Assembly (NCBI GenBank): GCA_963668435.2
Contig: CAXXSC010000008.1
Location: 310,001-374,000 of the forward strand
From: G963668435 sp963668435
GTDB lineage: Bacteria; Latescibacterota; Latescibacteria; Latescibacterales; Latescibacteraceae
DNA: 64,000 nucleotides
Direction: 5' to 3'
The translations under genes were made by a program, and so were the position numbers. The notes under the pieces were generated by a model, which saw only the letters and a program-made list of their open reading frames with translations, was not told the origin of the DNA and did not search any database. Positions 56,696 through 64,000 of the stretch are shown here, piece after piece (positions within the stretch are counted from its first letter, which is position 1; each line of letters opens with the position of its first letter).

Positions 56696-58816
56696 TTATT
56701 TCAAAAGCATTATTTTTCCGGATGCCGTGGATTCATTTGCGGTCAGGCGATAGAAATATAATCCCGATGACAAGGTGTCATCAGCGGTCCATACAATCCT
56801 GTTCCATCCGCCGGGGAAGTCCTGCAGACCGAAATCCGCTACTTTCTGACCTGTTATTGAATAGACAACACATCGAACAGCGGAGGTCTCCGGAAGGTTG
56901 AACGCTATTGTCGTGGCCGGATTGAACGGATTCGGAAACGCTTTCGACAACATGATCTCCTTCGGCTGTTCATCATCCTTCTCAACAGCACTTGTCAACT
57001 GATATTCCAGAATACCGTAAAACTCCTCCCGCTCCCGGTCGAAAAGGTTGACCGCAACACGCCCGTCATCGGCAAAAGCGATATCATCACAGGCAAAGCC
57101 CTCAAATTCAGGAACAAGATAGCGAACACCATCCTCGTAAAAACCAAGAACGCCGTAACCGGAAAACCATATTCGTTCATTGTCGTCTATTTCGATGAGG
57201 CGTCCTTTATCAAGCTCCATTATTTGGTTCCAGTTTCTATCAACGTCCTCACGGTAGGCAAGCTCATATTCACGTGCCCCCCATATCGTACGGTCATCAA
57301 TGACAGCGAAATCATTAGTCAGGCCGTCGTCATTAAGGATAGTCTCCCAGTCAGTGCCATTGAACGTGACAACATCACCGTCCGGTACCTGCATATAGAG
57401 CAGTCCGGCATCATAGACCGTGAGGTTTCGCAAGGTAAAGACATCACTTTCGCCAAGAGGAAAATAGAACTCATATTCGGGATGCTCGATAAACTCAACC
57501 AATCCGCGCGTGGTCGTTATCCACATTGAATTGTTATACCAGCCCATGTCTGTTTCGTTATTGAAATTGTACAGCGAGTCGATTTGAGTCCATGTCGTGT
57601 TCGTCAACTGTTTGAAACTGCCGTCAGTGAATGCCATGACATCGCCATCAGGCATCTGTTCAACATGAAAAACATTGACAAAATATATATTACCTATCCT
57701 TCTGCCACTGAACCAGCCATTCTCATCACGAATGCTGATACCTTTATCAAGCCTGAATTCTGGCGCCAGTTCATTACGCCCGTGACCAACAACCAGGGTA
57801 TTTTCGCTCGAATATGCAAGTGTTGTGACCATCGAGGAAGCAAGGTCCTTCTCGGAATTGTATTCTCTGATGATTTTGCCGTCATAATAGTGGATCGTCC
57901 TGCCGTCAAAGAAACAGGGAGAACCATCGGAGAGTTCGGCAAGAGAAGTTGGCATATGTGGTGACAGTTCTGTGCCGACATACATCTCCTTCCAATCGCC
58001 ATTGTCCTCCATGAGGTAGAATTTGTTATTACCATATCCCCAAATTGACCCATCTGACATCAGCCTGACATAAACGGCAGCACCTCCACCGTCATGATAG
58101 CTCCATGCATCGCCCGAAAATATTGAATATTTACCGACATTCGACACCCAGAGGCGGCCGTCGGGCATACGTTGAACAGTAAGCTCTCTTGTCGTCACCG
58201 GATAGAGTGAGTCGACTTCCTCAGAGCGGTCAATCCATTCACCGCCCTCGTTATACTGGAGGCTCATTTTACCGCTCTCTGTATTATAAAGCGTCATCCA
58301 TACGCCGCCATTCGGCCCAACCGCCACAGACCGGACACGTCCGGAGGCAATACGCTCGACCGTCTCGCCGTCAAATACAAATACACCGCCGCCATCCAGC
58401 GAGTATGAGGACATATAAAGGCTGCCGTCGGGGCCAAAAGAACCCACGACCGGATCGGGAATTTCAGCCGTATAGCGCTTAACTGCGCCATTTTTCCAGC
58501 AGACAAGGTCTCCCCCGTCAATGATATAGAGTGTGTTATCCTGCCCAATGGCAAAAACAGTGTGATCAGTAAGCCCGGTCGAACTCTGGTCATAGCGTGT
58601 CCACACATCATCGACAAGGTGGTGGAATGCGCCAGGATAACTGGCCCAGAGAGAGCCGTCGGGAGCAGTAATCAGTGTCTCGATGTTGAGTTCCGGCTTT
58701 TGCGGAACAATACGAACCCATTGCCCATCTTCGAGCTGGGCAATACTCTCGGGAACGAAAGCGGTTACAATAAACTGCAGTGTCAGTAACAGAAAAGTCA
58801 TTCGTGAATTCATCAT
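56696..58816 (-). CDS. Secreted beta-propeller protein with C-terminal sorting domain
   Basis: 706 residues with a signal peptide (MTFLLLTLQFIVTAF). Repeating short blades of the two-component-regulator-propeller type (TAPDGSLWASYPG, FGPDGSLYMSSYS, RMPDGRLWVSNVG, LMSDGSIWGYGNN, FADDGRVAVNLFD) make one or two seven-bladed propellers. The last 90 residues carry the sorting or FlgD-Ig-like pattern: SKAFPNPFNPATTIAFNLPE, VRCVVYSITGQKV, GGWNRIVWTADD, SSGLYFYRLTA. It is probably surface-anchored or released. It starts 51 bases after the sugar permease gene, so it may belong to that operon. Confidence 0.78.
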   Translation of the reverse strand: MMNSRMTFLLLTLQFIVTAFVPESIAQLEDGQWVRIVPQKPELNIETLITAPDGSLWASYPGAFHHLVDDVWTRYDQSSTGLTDHTVFAIGQDNTLYIIDGGDLVCWKNGAVKRYTAEIPDPVVGSFGPDGSLYMSSYSLDGGGVFVFDGETVERIASGRVRSVAVGPNGGVWMTLYNTESGKMSLQYNEGGEWIDRSEEVDSLYPVTTRELTVQRMPDGRLWVSNVGKYSIFSGDAWSYHDGGGAAVYVRLMSDGSIWGYGNNKFYLMEDNGDWKEMYVGTELSPHMPTSLAELSDGSPCFFDGRTIHYYDGKIIREYNSEKDLASSMVTTLAYSSENTLVVGHGRNELAPEFRLDKGISIRDENGWFSGRRIGNIYFVNVFHVEQMPDGDVMAFTDGSFKQLTNTTWTQIDSLYNFNNETDMGWYNNSMWITTTRGLVEFIEHPEYEFYFPLGESDVFTLRNLTVYDAGLLYMQVPDGDVVTFNGTDWETILNDDGLTNDFAVIDDRTIWGAREYELAYREDVDRNWNQIMELDKGRLIEIDDNERIWFSGYGVLGFYEDGVRYLVPEFEGFACDDIAFADDGRVAVNLFDREREEFYGILEYQLTSAVEKDDEQPKEIMLSKAFPNPFNPATTIAFNLPETSAVRCVVYSITGQKVADFGLQDFPGGWNRIVWTADDTLSSGLYFYRLTANESTASGKIMLLK

Positions 58817-58867
58817 GGTTACTCGTCATTGAATTGTTGATGTGAAGATGAAAAAGCATTTATTGAG

Positions 58868-59812
58868 TCAGTCTTTTTTGCCAAACGAATCGACTATGAT
58901 CGCAGCGATAAGCACAAAACCCGTAACGAATTCCTGCCAGTAGGAATCGACCGGCATGATATTGATGGCAGAGTCGATCGAGGCCATGAGCATTGCGCCG
59001 AAAAAAGCGCCGAGCACCGTGCCCTTCCCGCCGGAAAGAGCACAGCCGCCGATGATCGCACCGGTTATGGCCTTGAACTCCATGTTGAGCCCGGCAGTGA
59101 GCGAGCCGTTGCCGAGACGGGCGCTCAAGAGTATCCCGGCCACAGCGGCCAGTGCGCCGGAAAGCATGTAGTTCTGAATCTTGACACGTGTGACAGGTAT
59201 ACCGGAAAGAAGCGCCGCCTTTTCATTGCCGCCGATGTAATAACTCTGCCGAAAATAGCGCGATTTCCGTAGCAGAAAATCACCCGCCGCTATAAATACC
59301 AGACATATCCATATCGGAAGTTGAATACCTGCGATCGAGGCCTGTCCGAACCAGTTATAGGTCTCGTTGTAAATGGGAATGTTGTTGCCGGCGGCAAGAA
59401 TTGTAGCCAGGCCGCGGACGAATATCATCATGCCAAGAGTTGTGATGAATGGATTGATCTTCATCCTGGCAATCATGAGACCATTCAGCATTCCCACGAC
59501 AATACCGCTGAAAACAGCCAATGCCATCGCCACAAACCAGGGTATTCCGCTTTTGAGCAGGAGTGCCGCGGTAACACCGGTGAGCGTCACGACAGAGCCG
59601 ACCGACAGGTCGAATCCGCCTGAAACCAGAAGCACGGTCATACCCACTGCAATCACTGCGATCGAGGACATTGCGAGGATAGTAGCCTTGAGTACCGCTG
59701 TATTGAAAAACTCGCGAGGGTACACGATGCCCATGATTATCCAGACAGCAAGAAGAATAAAGAAAATCCGCCGCTCCTCGAATGCCGCAATCAGCTTTAA
59801 AACACGTTTCAT
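58868..59812 (-). CDS. Sugar ABC transporter permease (RbsC-like)
   Basis: 314 residues with about eight to ten membrane helices. Family motifs: GMTVLLVSGGFDLSVGSVVT, GLMIARMKINPFITTLGMMI, GNEKAALLSGIPVTRVKI, EFKAITGAIIGGCALSGGKG and LGAFFGAMLMASIDSAINI, typical of ribose/xylose-class (CUT2) permeases. It carries a pentose, hexose or deoxysugar imported with the binding protein and ATPase upstream. The start overlaps the ATPase stop by four bases (ATGA), so they are translationally coupled. Confidence 0.9.
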   Translation of the reverse strand: MKRVLKLIAAFEERRIFFILLAVWIIMGIVYPREFFNTAVLKATILAMSSIAVIAVGMTVLLVSGGFDLSVGSVVTLTGVTAALLLKSGIPWFVAMALAVFSGIVVGMLNGLMIARMKINPFITTLGMMIFVRGLATILAAGNNIPIYNETYNWFGQASIAGIQLPIWICLVFIAAGDFLLRKSRYFRQSYYIGGNEKAALLSGIPVTRVKIQNYMLSGALAAVAGILLSARLGNGSLTAGLNMEFKAITGAIIGGCALSGGKGTVLGAFFGAMLMASIDSAINIMPVDSYWQEFVTGFVLIAAIIVDSFGKKD

Positions 59813-61386
59813 GATACAGCCTCTCCCCTGGCAAGTGCGTGGGATATTATTGTCTCCTCGCTGGCCTCGTCACGGTTCAGTGTCGCAGCTATACGTCCGT
59901 TGCGCATGACGCAGATACGGTCTGACATGCCGAGGATTTCATTAAGATCACTCGAAATAAGCATAACAGCGGCACCTTTGGTCGCAAGTGACCTGATATG
60001 ACGGTATATTTCTTCTTTCGCGCCGACATCGACACCACGCGTTGGCTCATCGGCAATCAGAATCTGCGGCGAGGTCCCCATCCACATGCCTAAAAGCACT
60101 TTCTGCTGGTTACCGCCGGACAGGTTGAAAACCGTCTGCCGGGCAGAGGGTGTCGTAATGTTATATGCCACAATTGTCTCATCTGCAAAATCGGCGAGTT
60201 TCCTGTCGTTGATAAAACCTGCCGCACCGGCAAAACGATCCAGAGAAGGGGCCGCGAGATTCTCCCGCACTGAAAGCGACAGGCAAAGCCCGCGAACTTT
60301 CCGGTCCTCACTCAGATAAGCGACACCATGTTTGACAGCATCTTTCACTGATCGGAAACGAACGGTCTCACCTGGGAGACGCACAATGCCCTGATCAGGT
60401 TTATTCAAACCAAAAAGACTTTGGGCAAGTTCGGTCCTTCCCGCACCGACAAGCCCGGCAAAACCCAGTATCTCACCGCGTTCTATAGAAAAAGTCACAT
60501 CATGGAATTCACTTTTCCTGCTCAGGTTCTCGACTGCAATCACAGTCTCTTGCTTACCTGAATAAGGTATCGGCGTACCATACATGTCCCCGATTTTCCT
60601 GCCTACCATTTTTGCTATCAGGGCATCCTCGTCCGTTTCGCTCACCTCGAACGTTCCCTGACAGGCACCATCCCTCAGTACTGTCACACGGTCGGCGATC
60701 TCGAATATTTCCGGCATATGATGAGAGATGAAAATAAAAGAAACGCCCTCATTTTTCATGGAACGTATTTTATTGAAAAGCATGGCGGTTTCAGAGGCGG
60801 ACAGTGACGATGTCGGCTCATCGAGCAGGACAATCGATGGTGAGAATGTCAGCGCTTTAAGGATCTCCAGAACCTGGCATTTGCCGATCGGAAGTTCTCC
60901 GGCAAGTATATCGGGCTCGATATCCTCACCGAAAGCGGTGATGAGCTCTTTCGCGCGGCGGTTCAGTTCCCGGCGATCGATCAAACCGAATGAATTGACA
61001 GGCTGGCAGTTGGCGAATATGTTTTCCGCCACGCTGAGGGTCGACACAATCGACAGCTCCTGGTAGACGACACGGACTCCCTTGAGCTGGGCGTCATGCG
61101 CGCTGTGGAATACACAGTCCCGGCCATCGAGGATAATGCGCCCCCTGTCGGGCTGCAGGACACCGCCGAGTATGTGCATGAGTGTCGACTTACCGGCGCC
61201 GTTCTCACCGACAAGGGCATGGACCTCTCCTCGACAAATTTCGAACGAAACGTCATCGAGCGCCCGGACACCGGGAAATGACCGGCTGATACCTTCAAGC
61301 CGGAGTATGCTGTCATCGTGTATATCGGTCACCGTGGAATGCCTGTGTAATTGGAAGGGTGTTCCTCCGGAATGCCACCCGGACAT
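59809..61386 (-). CDS. Sugar ABC transporter ATP-binding protein (RbsA-like, double ATPase)
   Basis: 525 residues with two nucleotide-binding domains, as in CUT2 transporters. First: Walker A GENGAGKST, a degenerate signature around GELPIGKCQV and Walker B IVLLDEPTSSL. Second: GLVGAGRTEL (no Lys, typical of this family), LSEDRKVRGLCL, NLSGGNQQKV and IADEPTRGVDVGAKE. Energises import of an unknown sugar. The start is uncertain; ATG 61386 is used, and GTG 61332 is an alternative. It lies 60 bases after the binding-protein gene. Confidence 0.9.
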   Translation of the reverse strand: MSGWHSGGTPFQLHRHSTVTDIHDDSILRLEGISRSFPGVRALDDVSFEICRGEVHALVGENGAGKSTLMHILGGVLQPDRGRIILDGRDCVFHSAHDAQLKGVRVVYQELSIVSTLSVAENIFANCQPVNSFGLIDRRELNRRAKELITAFGEDIEPDILAGELPIGKCQVLEILKALTFSPSIVLLDEPTSSLSASETAMLFNKIRSMKNEGVSFIFISHHMPEIFEIADRVTVLRDGACQGTFEVSETDEDALIAKMVGRKIGDMYGTPIPYSGKQETVIAVENLSRKSEFHDVTFSIERGEILGFAGLVGAGRTELAQSLFGLNKPDQGIVRLPGETVRFRSVKDAVKHGVAYLSEDRKVRGLCLSLSVRENLAAPSLDRFAGAAGFINDRKLADFADETIVAYNITTPSARQTVFNLSGGNQQKVLLGMWMGTSPQILIADEPTRGVDVGAKEEIYRHIRSLATKGAAVMLISSDLNEILGMSDRICVMRNGRIAATLNRDEASEETIISHALARGEAVS

Positions 61387-61446
61387 GATTTCCGCTCAGA
61401 TTGAGACAGAAAGAAAAGACGTCAGTCCCGGGCACGTACATGAAGG

Positions 61447-62433
61447 TTATCTCATAAACAATTCACAGTTACTGCTGTCAACCAGCACTGTTCCGGTATC
61501 GATACTGCGGGGCACACCGGAAATGCCCGCTTTTGCATTGTCGGAAGAGATCGGGATATCACCGTGGTTCAGCTGATACAGGATGGCAAGACCATAAAAC
61601 GGCATCAGGGCTGTCTGCTGAACAACCGTTGCATCGATCACACCGTTCCTGATGAAATTAAGGATATCGTTGTCACGGTCCATTGCGACCACTTTTACTT
61701 TTCCGGCCATATCCGCCTCACGAAGGGCCGTGGCGCATCCCGCGCCGCCAGCCGCTTCGACACAGCCAAAACCTGCGAGATCGCGATTAGCGGAAAGCAC
61801 TGCCGCGGCAGCCTGTGCTGCCATCGGAACCTCGGATTTCGTATCGGCAACCTTTACCACCTCAATGCCGGGAAATGTCGCCAGAGCGTCACGGTAACCG
61901 CGGACACGCTCCTCGAGATTCGGCTGCCCGACCTTGGTCAGGATAGCAACCTTGCCTGAACCGACAAGTTCACCGAGTTTTATCCCGCCGCGATAACCGG
62001 CATCATAGTTACCGGTCCCGATAAATGTCAGGCGTTTGGAGTTCGGAATATCCGAATCGAGAGTCACGACAGGGATTCCTGCCTCAACAGCAGAATCGAC
62101 CGCATTGTTGAGGGACTCCTCGAAACCGATAACCATGATACCGCCGGGTTTCCTCGCCACTGCAAGCTCAATCGCCTGAATCATTGCGGGAATATTGAGA
62201 TCGGGCGGCCCCTTGTACTGGGTATCGACTCCGAAAAATTCTCCCGCCTCTTTCAGTCCCATCTTATGGTCATAAAAATATGAGTTCGATCCGAGTGCCG
62301 ATACAAGAATATAGAGATCGTCACGCTTCCCCTGCTTTTCAACGTCGCCATTATCCTGACCACTGCCGCCGGAACAGGAAATCGAAACAGTGACAGCCAG
62401 CAATATCAGCATTGATACGAGAACTTTTTTCAT
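61447..62433 (-). CDS. Sugar-binding lipoprotein of the ABC transporter (RbsB-like)
   Basis: 328 residues. Lipobox-like SISCSGG near residue 20 predicts a lipoprotein anchored in the membrane. The type I periplasmic-binding fold shows LVSALGSNSYFYDHKMGLKE, AGIPVVTLDSDIPNSKR, FIGTGNYDAGYRGGIKLGEL and VKVVAMDRDNDIL. It delivers a sugar to the RbsA/RbsC-like transporter next to it. It lies 30 bases after the DUF4380-like gene. GGAG precedes the ATG. Confidence 0.9.
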   Translation of the reverse strand: MKKVLVSMLILLAVTVSISCSGGSGQDNGDVEKQGKRDDLYILVSALGSNSYFYDHKMGLKEAGEFFGVDTQYKGPPDLNIPAMIQAIELAVARKPGGIMVIGFEESLNNAVDSAVEAGIPVVTLDSDIPNSKRLTFIGTGNYDAGYRGGIKLGELVGSGKVAILTKVGQPNLEERVRGYRDALATFPGIEVVKVADTKSEVPMAAQAAAAVLSANRDLAGFGCVEAAGGAGCATALREADMAGKVKVVAMDRDNDILNFIRNGVIDATVVQQTALMPFYGLAILYQLNHGDIPISSDNAKAGISGVPRSIDTGTVLVDSSNCELFMR

Positions 62434-62463
62434 GACATCTCCACGAGAAAGAATTCAGTCCTG

Positions 62464-63801
62464 CTACTTGAGAGCAACTTCGGCAATCGTGATGTGCTCA
62501 TCATTTTCATCACGCACCTGAAAGAGAATTTTATCCGCTTTCCAGGTTGTAATGTCATCATACGGAATCTGGAGAGTGATCTCGTTGAACGGAGTAACGC
62601 CCATGATTTTGTAGTAGCTCATACGTTTGCCGTCATTTCTCATGTAACTGGCCCAGAGCTCGCCACGGTAGAACGTGCTGAACTTGCCGTGTATACCCGT
62701 ACCATCAAGATAGGGTTTCTCAATCACGACACCGGCATCGTTGACATCGATGACATCCGAGCAGCGGCATACACCCCACCGGACATCCATCGACGCGCTC
62801 TCACCAGGCGCAAGTTTTGTCAGCGGCCCGAGCACCTCGAGCTCCATAAACGCTGTCTCAGGGCTGTATTCAGGATTGAAAGTCTGGTGATTGGATTCGT
62901 AAGTGCCGCCGCCGTTGGCCCAAATCTCAACAATACTGCCGTTATCGGGGTATTTCTTGTTTTTGTTCAGCGGGAACATCATCACAAAAGTCATGTTCGT
63001 TTCATTATCACGCCAGGCGGCCCAGCCATCGGTCGTGCTGATACCGACTTTACCGACCTGTTTCTCATATTTCGCATTGAAAAAGCCGTTCTCGACACCT
63101 TTCCAGGCAGGATTGTCCTCGCTGCCGAACATCACGCGCCAGCCATTGTCAGTTGTCGGGACAATAATCGAGCAGTCACGGTCGACAGGCATGGTTGCAA
63201 GATGCCAGAGCGACCAGGTTACCGGATGATCGACAACATTCTTCATTGTCAGATGAAGGTCGACAAGCGACGAATTGTTAACAAGCGAATAGCGATGGGT
63301 GAACTGAAGGCCGCTGCGTCCGGGTGCAGAATCGGCTGGGCTGGTGACAATGATCGCTTCTTCATCATAATCAGCCTCATATACAGCACTGTCGATAACA
63401 TTGTCGGGCGGTCCCGGCCATTGACCGGCGCCGCTCCATCCCTGCGGAGCGGGCCAGACCTTGGCACCACCGGGATTGAAGAAATGTTCGCCGAATCCGT
63501 AGCCCTGATCAGTATCGACAAGCCCCTCGTTGACAGGGTCGTGCCATAGCAACTGGTATCCATGAATGCTGTAGCCCATGATCTTGCCGCCAAGTTCTGG
63601 AACAATATCGAGCCGCGTGATGGAATTCATGAGAGTCAAAGACTCCCATCCGTGGAATTCTTCCTGAACGGCAACCCCTGCAACCTTTTTTTGAGGAGTT
63701 TCGCGTTTCGCATCCTGTTTGTCAGTTTCGCCGGAGCAGGAAAAAACCGCGAGTGCCGCAATAATAGTAAAAAAAGTCGTTAGCCTGTTCATCTGGGTCA
63801 T
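62464..63801 (-). CDS. Secreted DUF4380-like lipoprotein
   Basis: 445 residues. A lipobox (ALAVFSCSG) near residue 24 predicts a lipoprotein. The mature protein is beta-rich, with ITRLDIVPELGGKIMGYSIH, YGFGEHFFNPGGAKVWPAPQ, GLQFTHRYSLVNNSSLVDLH and PVTWSLWHLATMPVDRDCSI. These match DUF4380, a family with a galactose-mutarotase-like super-sandwich fold. The role is unknown; a carbohydrate-binding or epimerase-like activity is possible. ATG 63801 is chosen for the GAGG SD at six bases. It leads the sugar ABC operon. Confidence 0.7.
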   Translation of the reverse strand: MTQMNRLTTFFTIIAALAVFSCSGETDKQDAKRETPQKKVAGVAVQEEFHGWESLTLMNSITRLDIVPELGGKIMGYSIHGYQLLWHDPVNEGLVDTDQGYGFGEHFFNPGGAKVWPAPQGWSGAGQWPGPPDNVIDSAVYEADYDEEAIIVTSPADSAPGRSGLQFTHRYSLVNNSSLVDLHLTMKNVVDHPVTWSLWHLATMPVDRDCSIIVPTTDNGWRVMFGSEDNPAWKGVENGFFNAKYEKQVGKVGISTTDGWAAWRDNETNMTFVMMFPLNKNKKYPDNGSIVEIWANGGGTYESNHQTFNPEYSPETAFMELEVLGPLTKLAPGESASMDVRWGVCRCSDVIDVNDAGVVIEKPYLDGTGIHGKFSTFYRGELWASYMRNDGKRMSYYKIMGVTPFNEITLQIPYDDITTWKADKILFQVRDENDEHITIAEVALK

Positions 63802-63920
63802 GGAAACCTCATTGATCTTAACAATGGATGGGCGCATTTTCTGATGATTTAATATACATTGCATGTCACGGCTATTCAAGTCAATTCAGTTGCAGGATGG
63901 CTGAACAGCCTTCATATGGA

Positions 63921-63950
63921 AAAGCCTCCGTATCGACGGAGGCTTTTTTT
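63921..63950. terminator. Rho-independent terminator upstream of the sugar ABC operon
   Basis: Perfect 10-bp stem (63921-63930 with 63937-63946), loop TATCGA, followed on the plus strand by seven T. It isolates the operon from genes beyond the window. Confidence 0.75.
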
Positions 63951-64000
63951 AATTGCTCGCAAAACGCTGAAAACTACCTGTGCTTGACAGGATCATAGGT

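Noticed and set aside
62494..63549. 351-codon plus-strand frame antisense to the DUF4380-like gene
   Set aside because: Its product has low-complexity, family-free sequence, and the opposite strand has a signal peptide and SD.
1..64000. CRISPR arrays, tRNA or rRNA genes, insertion sequences, prophage
   Set aside because: I found no regular direct repeats, cloverleaf-type genes, transposase or integrase motifs on either strand; a dedicated tRNA or IS search could still find a missed one.

Overview
The window looks like a chromosomal segment of a Gram-negative, polysaccharide-degrading bacterium of the FCB superphylum, possibly Latescibacterota, Zixibacteria or a KSB1-like lineage. This is an inference. 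It rests on two large secreted proteins with the proline/asparagine 'PNPFN' C-terminal sorting-type domain (26146-28878 and 56696-58816), many exported carbohydrate enzymes, an Omp85-type barrel, and system II cytochrome c maturation. I saw no rRNA, tRNA, CRISPR array, insertion sequence, phage gene or integrase. Most genes have a good Shine-Dalgarno (SD) site and composition looks even, so nothing points to recent transfer.

Layout. 1-10 kb: the end of a SIS-type phosphosugar protein, a structured RNA leader, a Tat-exported sulfatase-fold enzyme, a multi-PAS sensor, an orphan pstS, tiny membrane-protein genes, a CE15-type esterase and a secreted beta-helix protein. 9.7-13 kb: htpG and pdxB, each bounded by strong terminators. 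13-25.2 kb: a minus-strand run of exported enzymes: a GH43/GH32-like propeller, a CE7 esterase, an FGE-like/hydrolase fusion, a nitroreductase-like protein, NamZ (DUF1343), a GH2, a Tat-exported isomerase-like barrel and an NlpC/P60-like protein that seems to lack its catalytic cysteine. It resembles a polysaccharide-utilisation locus without SusC/SusD.

25.9-29 kb: a small acidic protein and a large sorted secreted protein. 29-34.3 kb: a compact polyphosphate operon, sixA-ppk1-ppx-parA-like-CHAD. The ParA/MinD-type ATPase has no ParB partner and sits between ppx and the polyphosphate-binding CHAD gene. This suggests an undescribed polyphosphate-granule positioning or segregation system. 34.7-41.2 kb: an acyl-CoA module of an Acs-like synthetase with an unusual nucleotide loop, a butyrate-kinase/phosphotransbutyrylase fusion, and a CoA-transferase fused to a GNAT acetyltransferase. 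41.4-43.6 kb: ccsA and resB.

43.8-54 kb: an L-rhamnose operon read right to left: an NCS1-like permease, a 56-residue membrane protein, a GH78 alpha-L-rhamnosidase, an FGGY kinase, a RhaI-type isomerase, RhaM, an Omp85-type barrel and a spermidine-synthase-like protein. The rhamnulose-1-phosphate aldolase is not in the window. 54-56.6 kb: HD-GYP, HDOD and flavodoxin-like genes. 56.7-63.8 kb: a propeller protein with a sorting domain and a ribose-type sugar ABC transporter (binding protein, ATPase, permease) preceded by a secreted DUF4380-like protein.

The window joins plant- or algal-polysaccharide breakdown (rhamnosides, glucuronoyl and acetyl esters), sugar import, acyl-CoA/acyl-phosphate energy conservation and polyphosphate storage.
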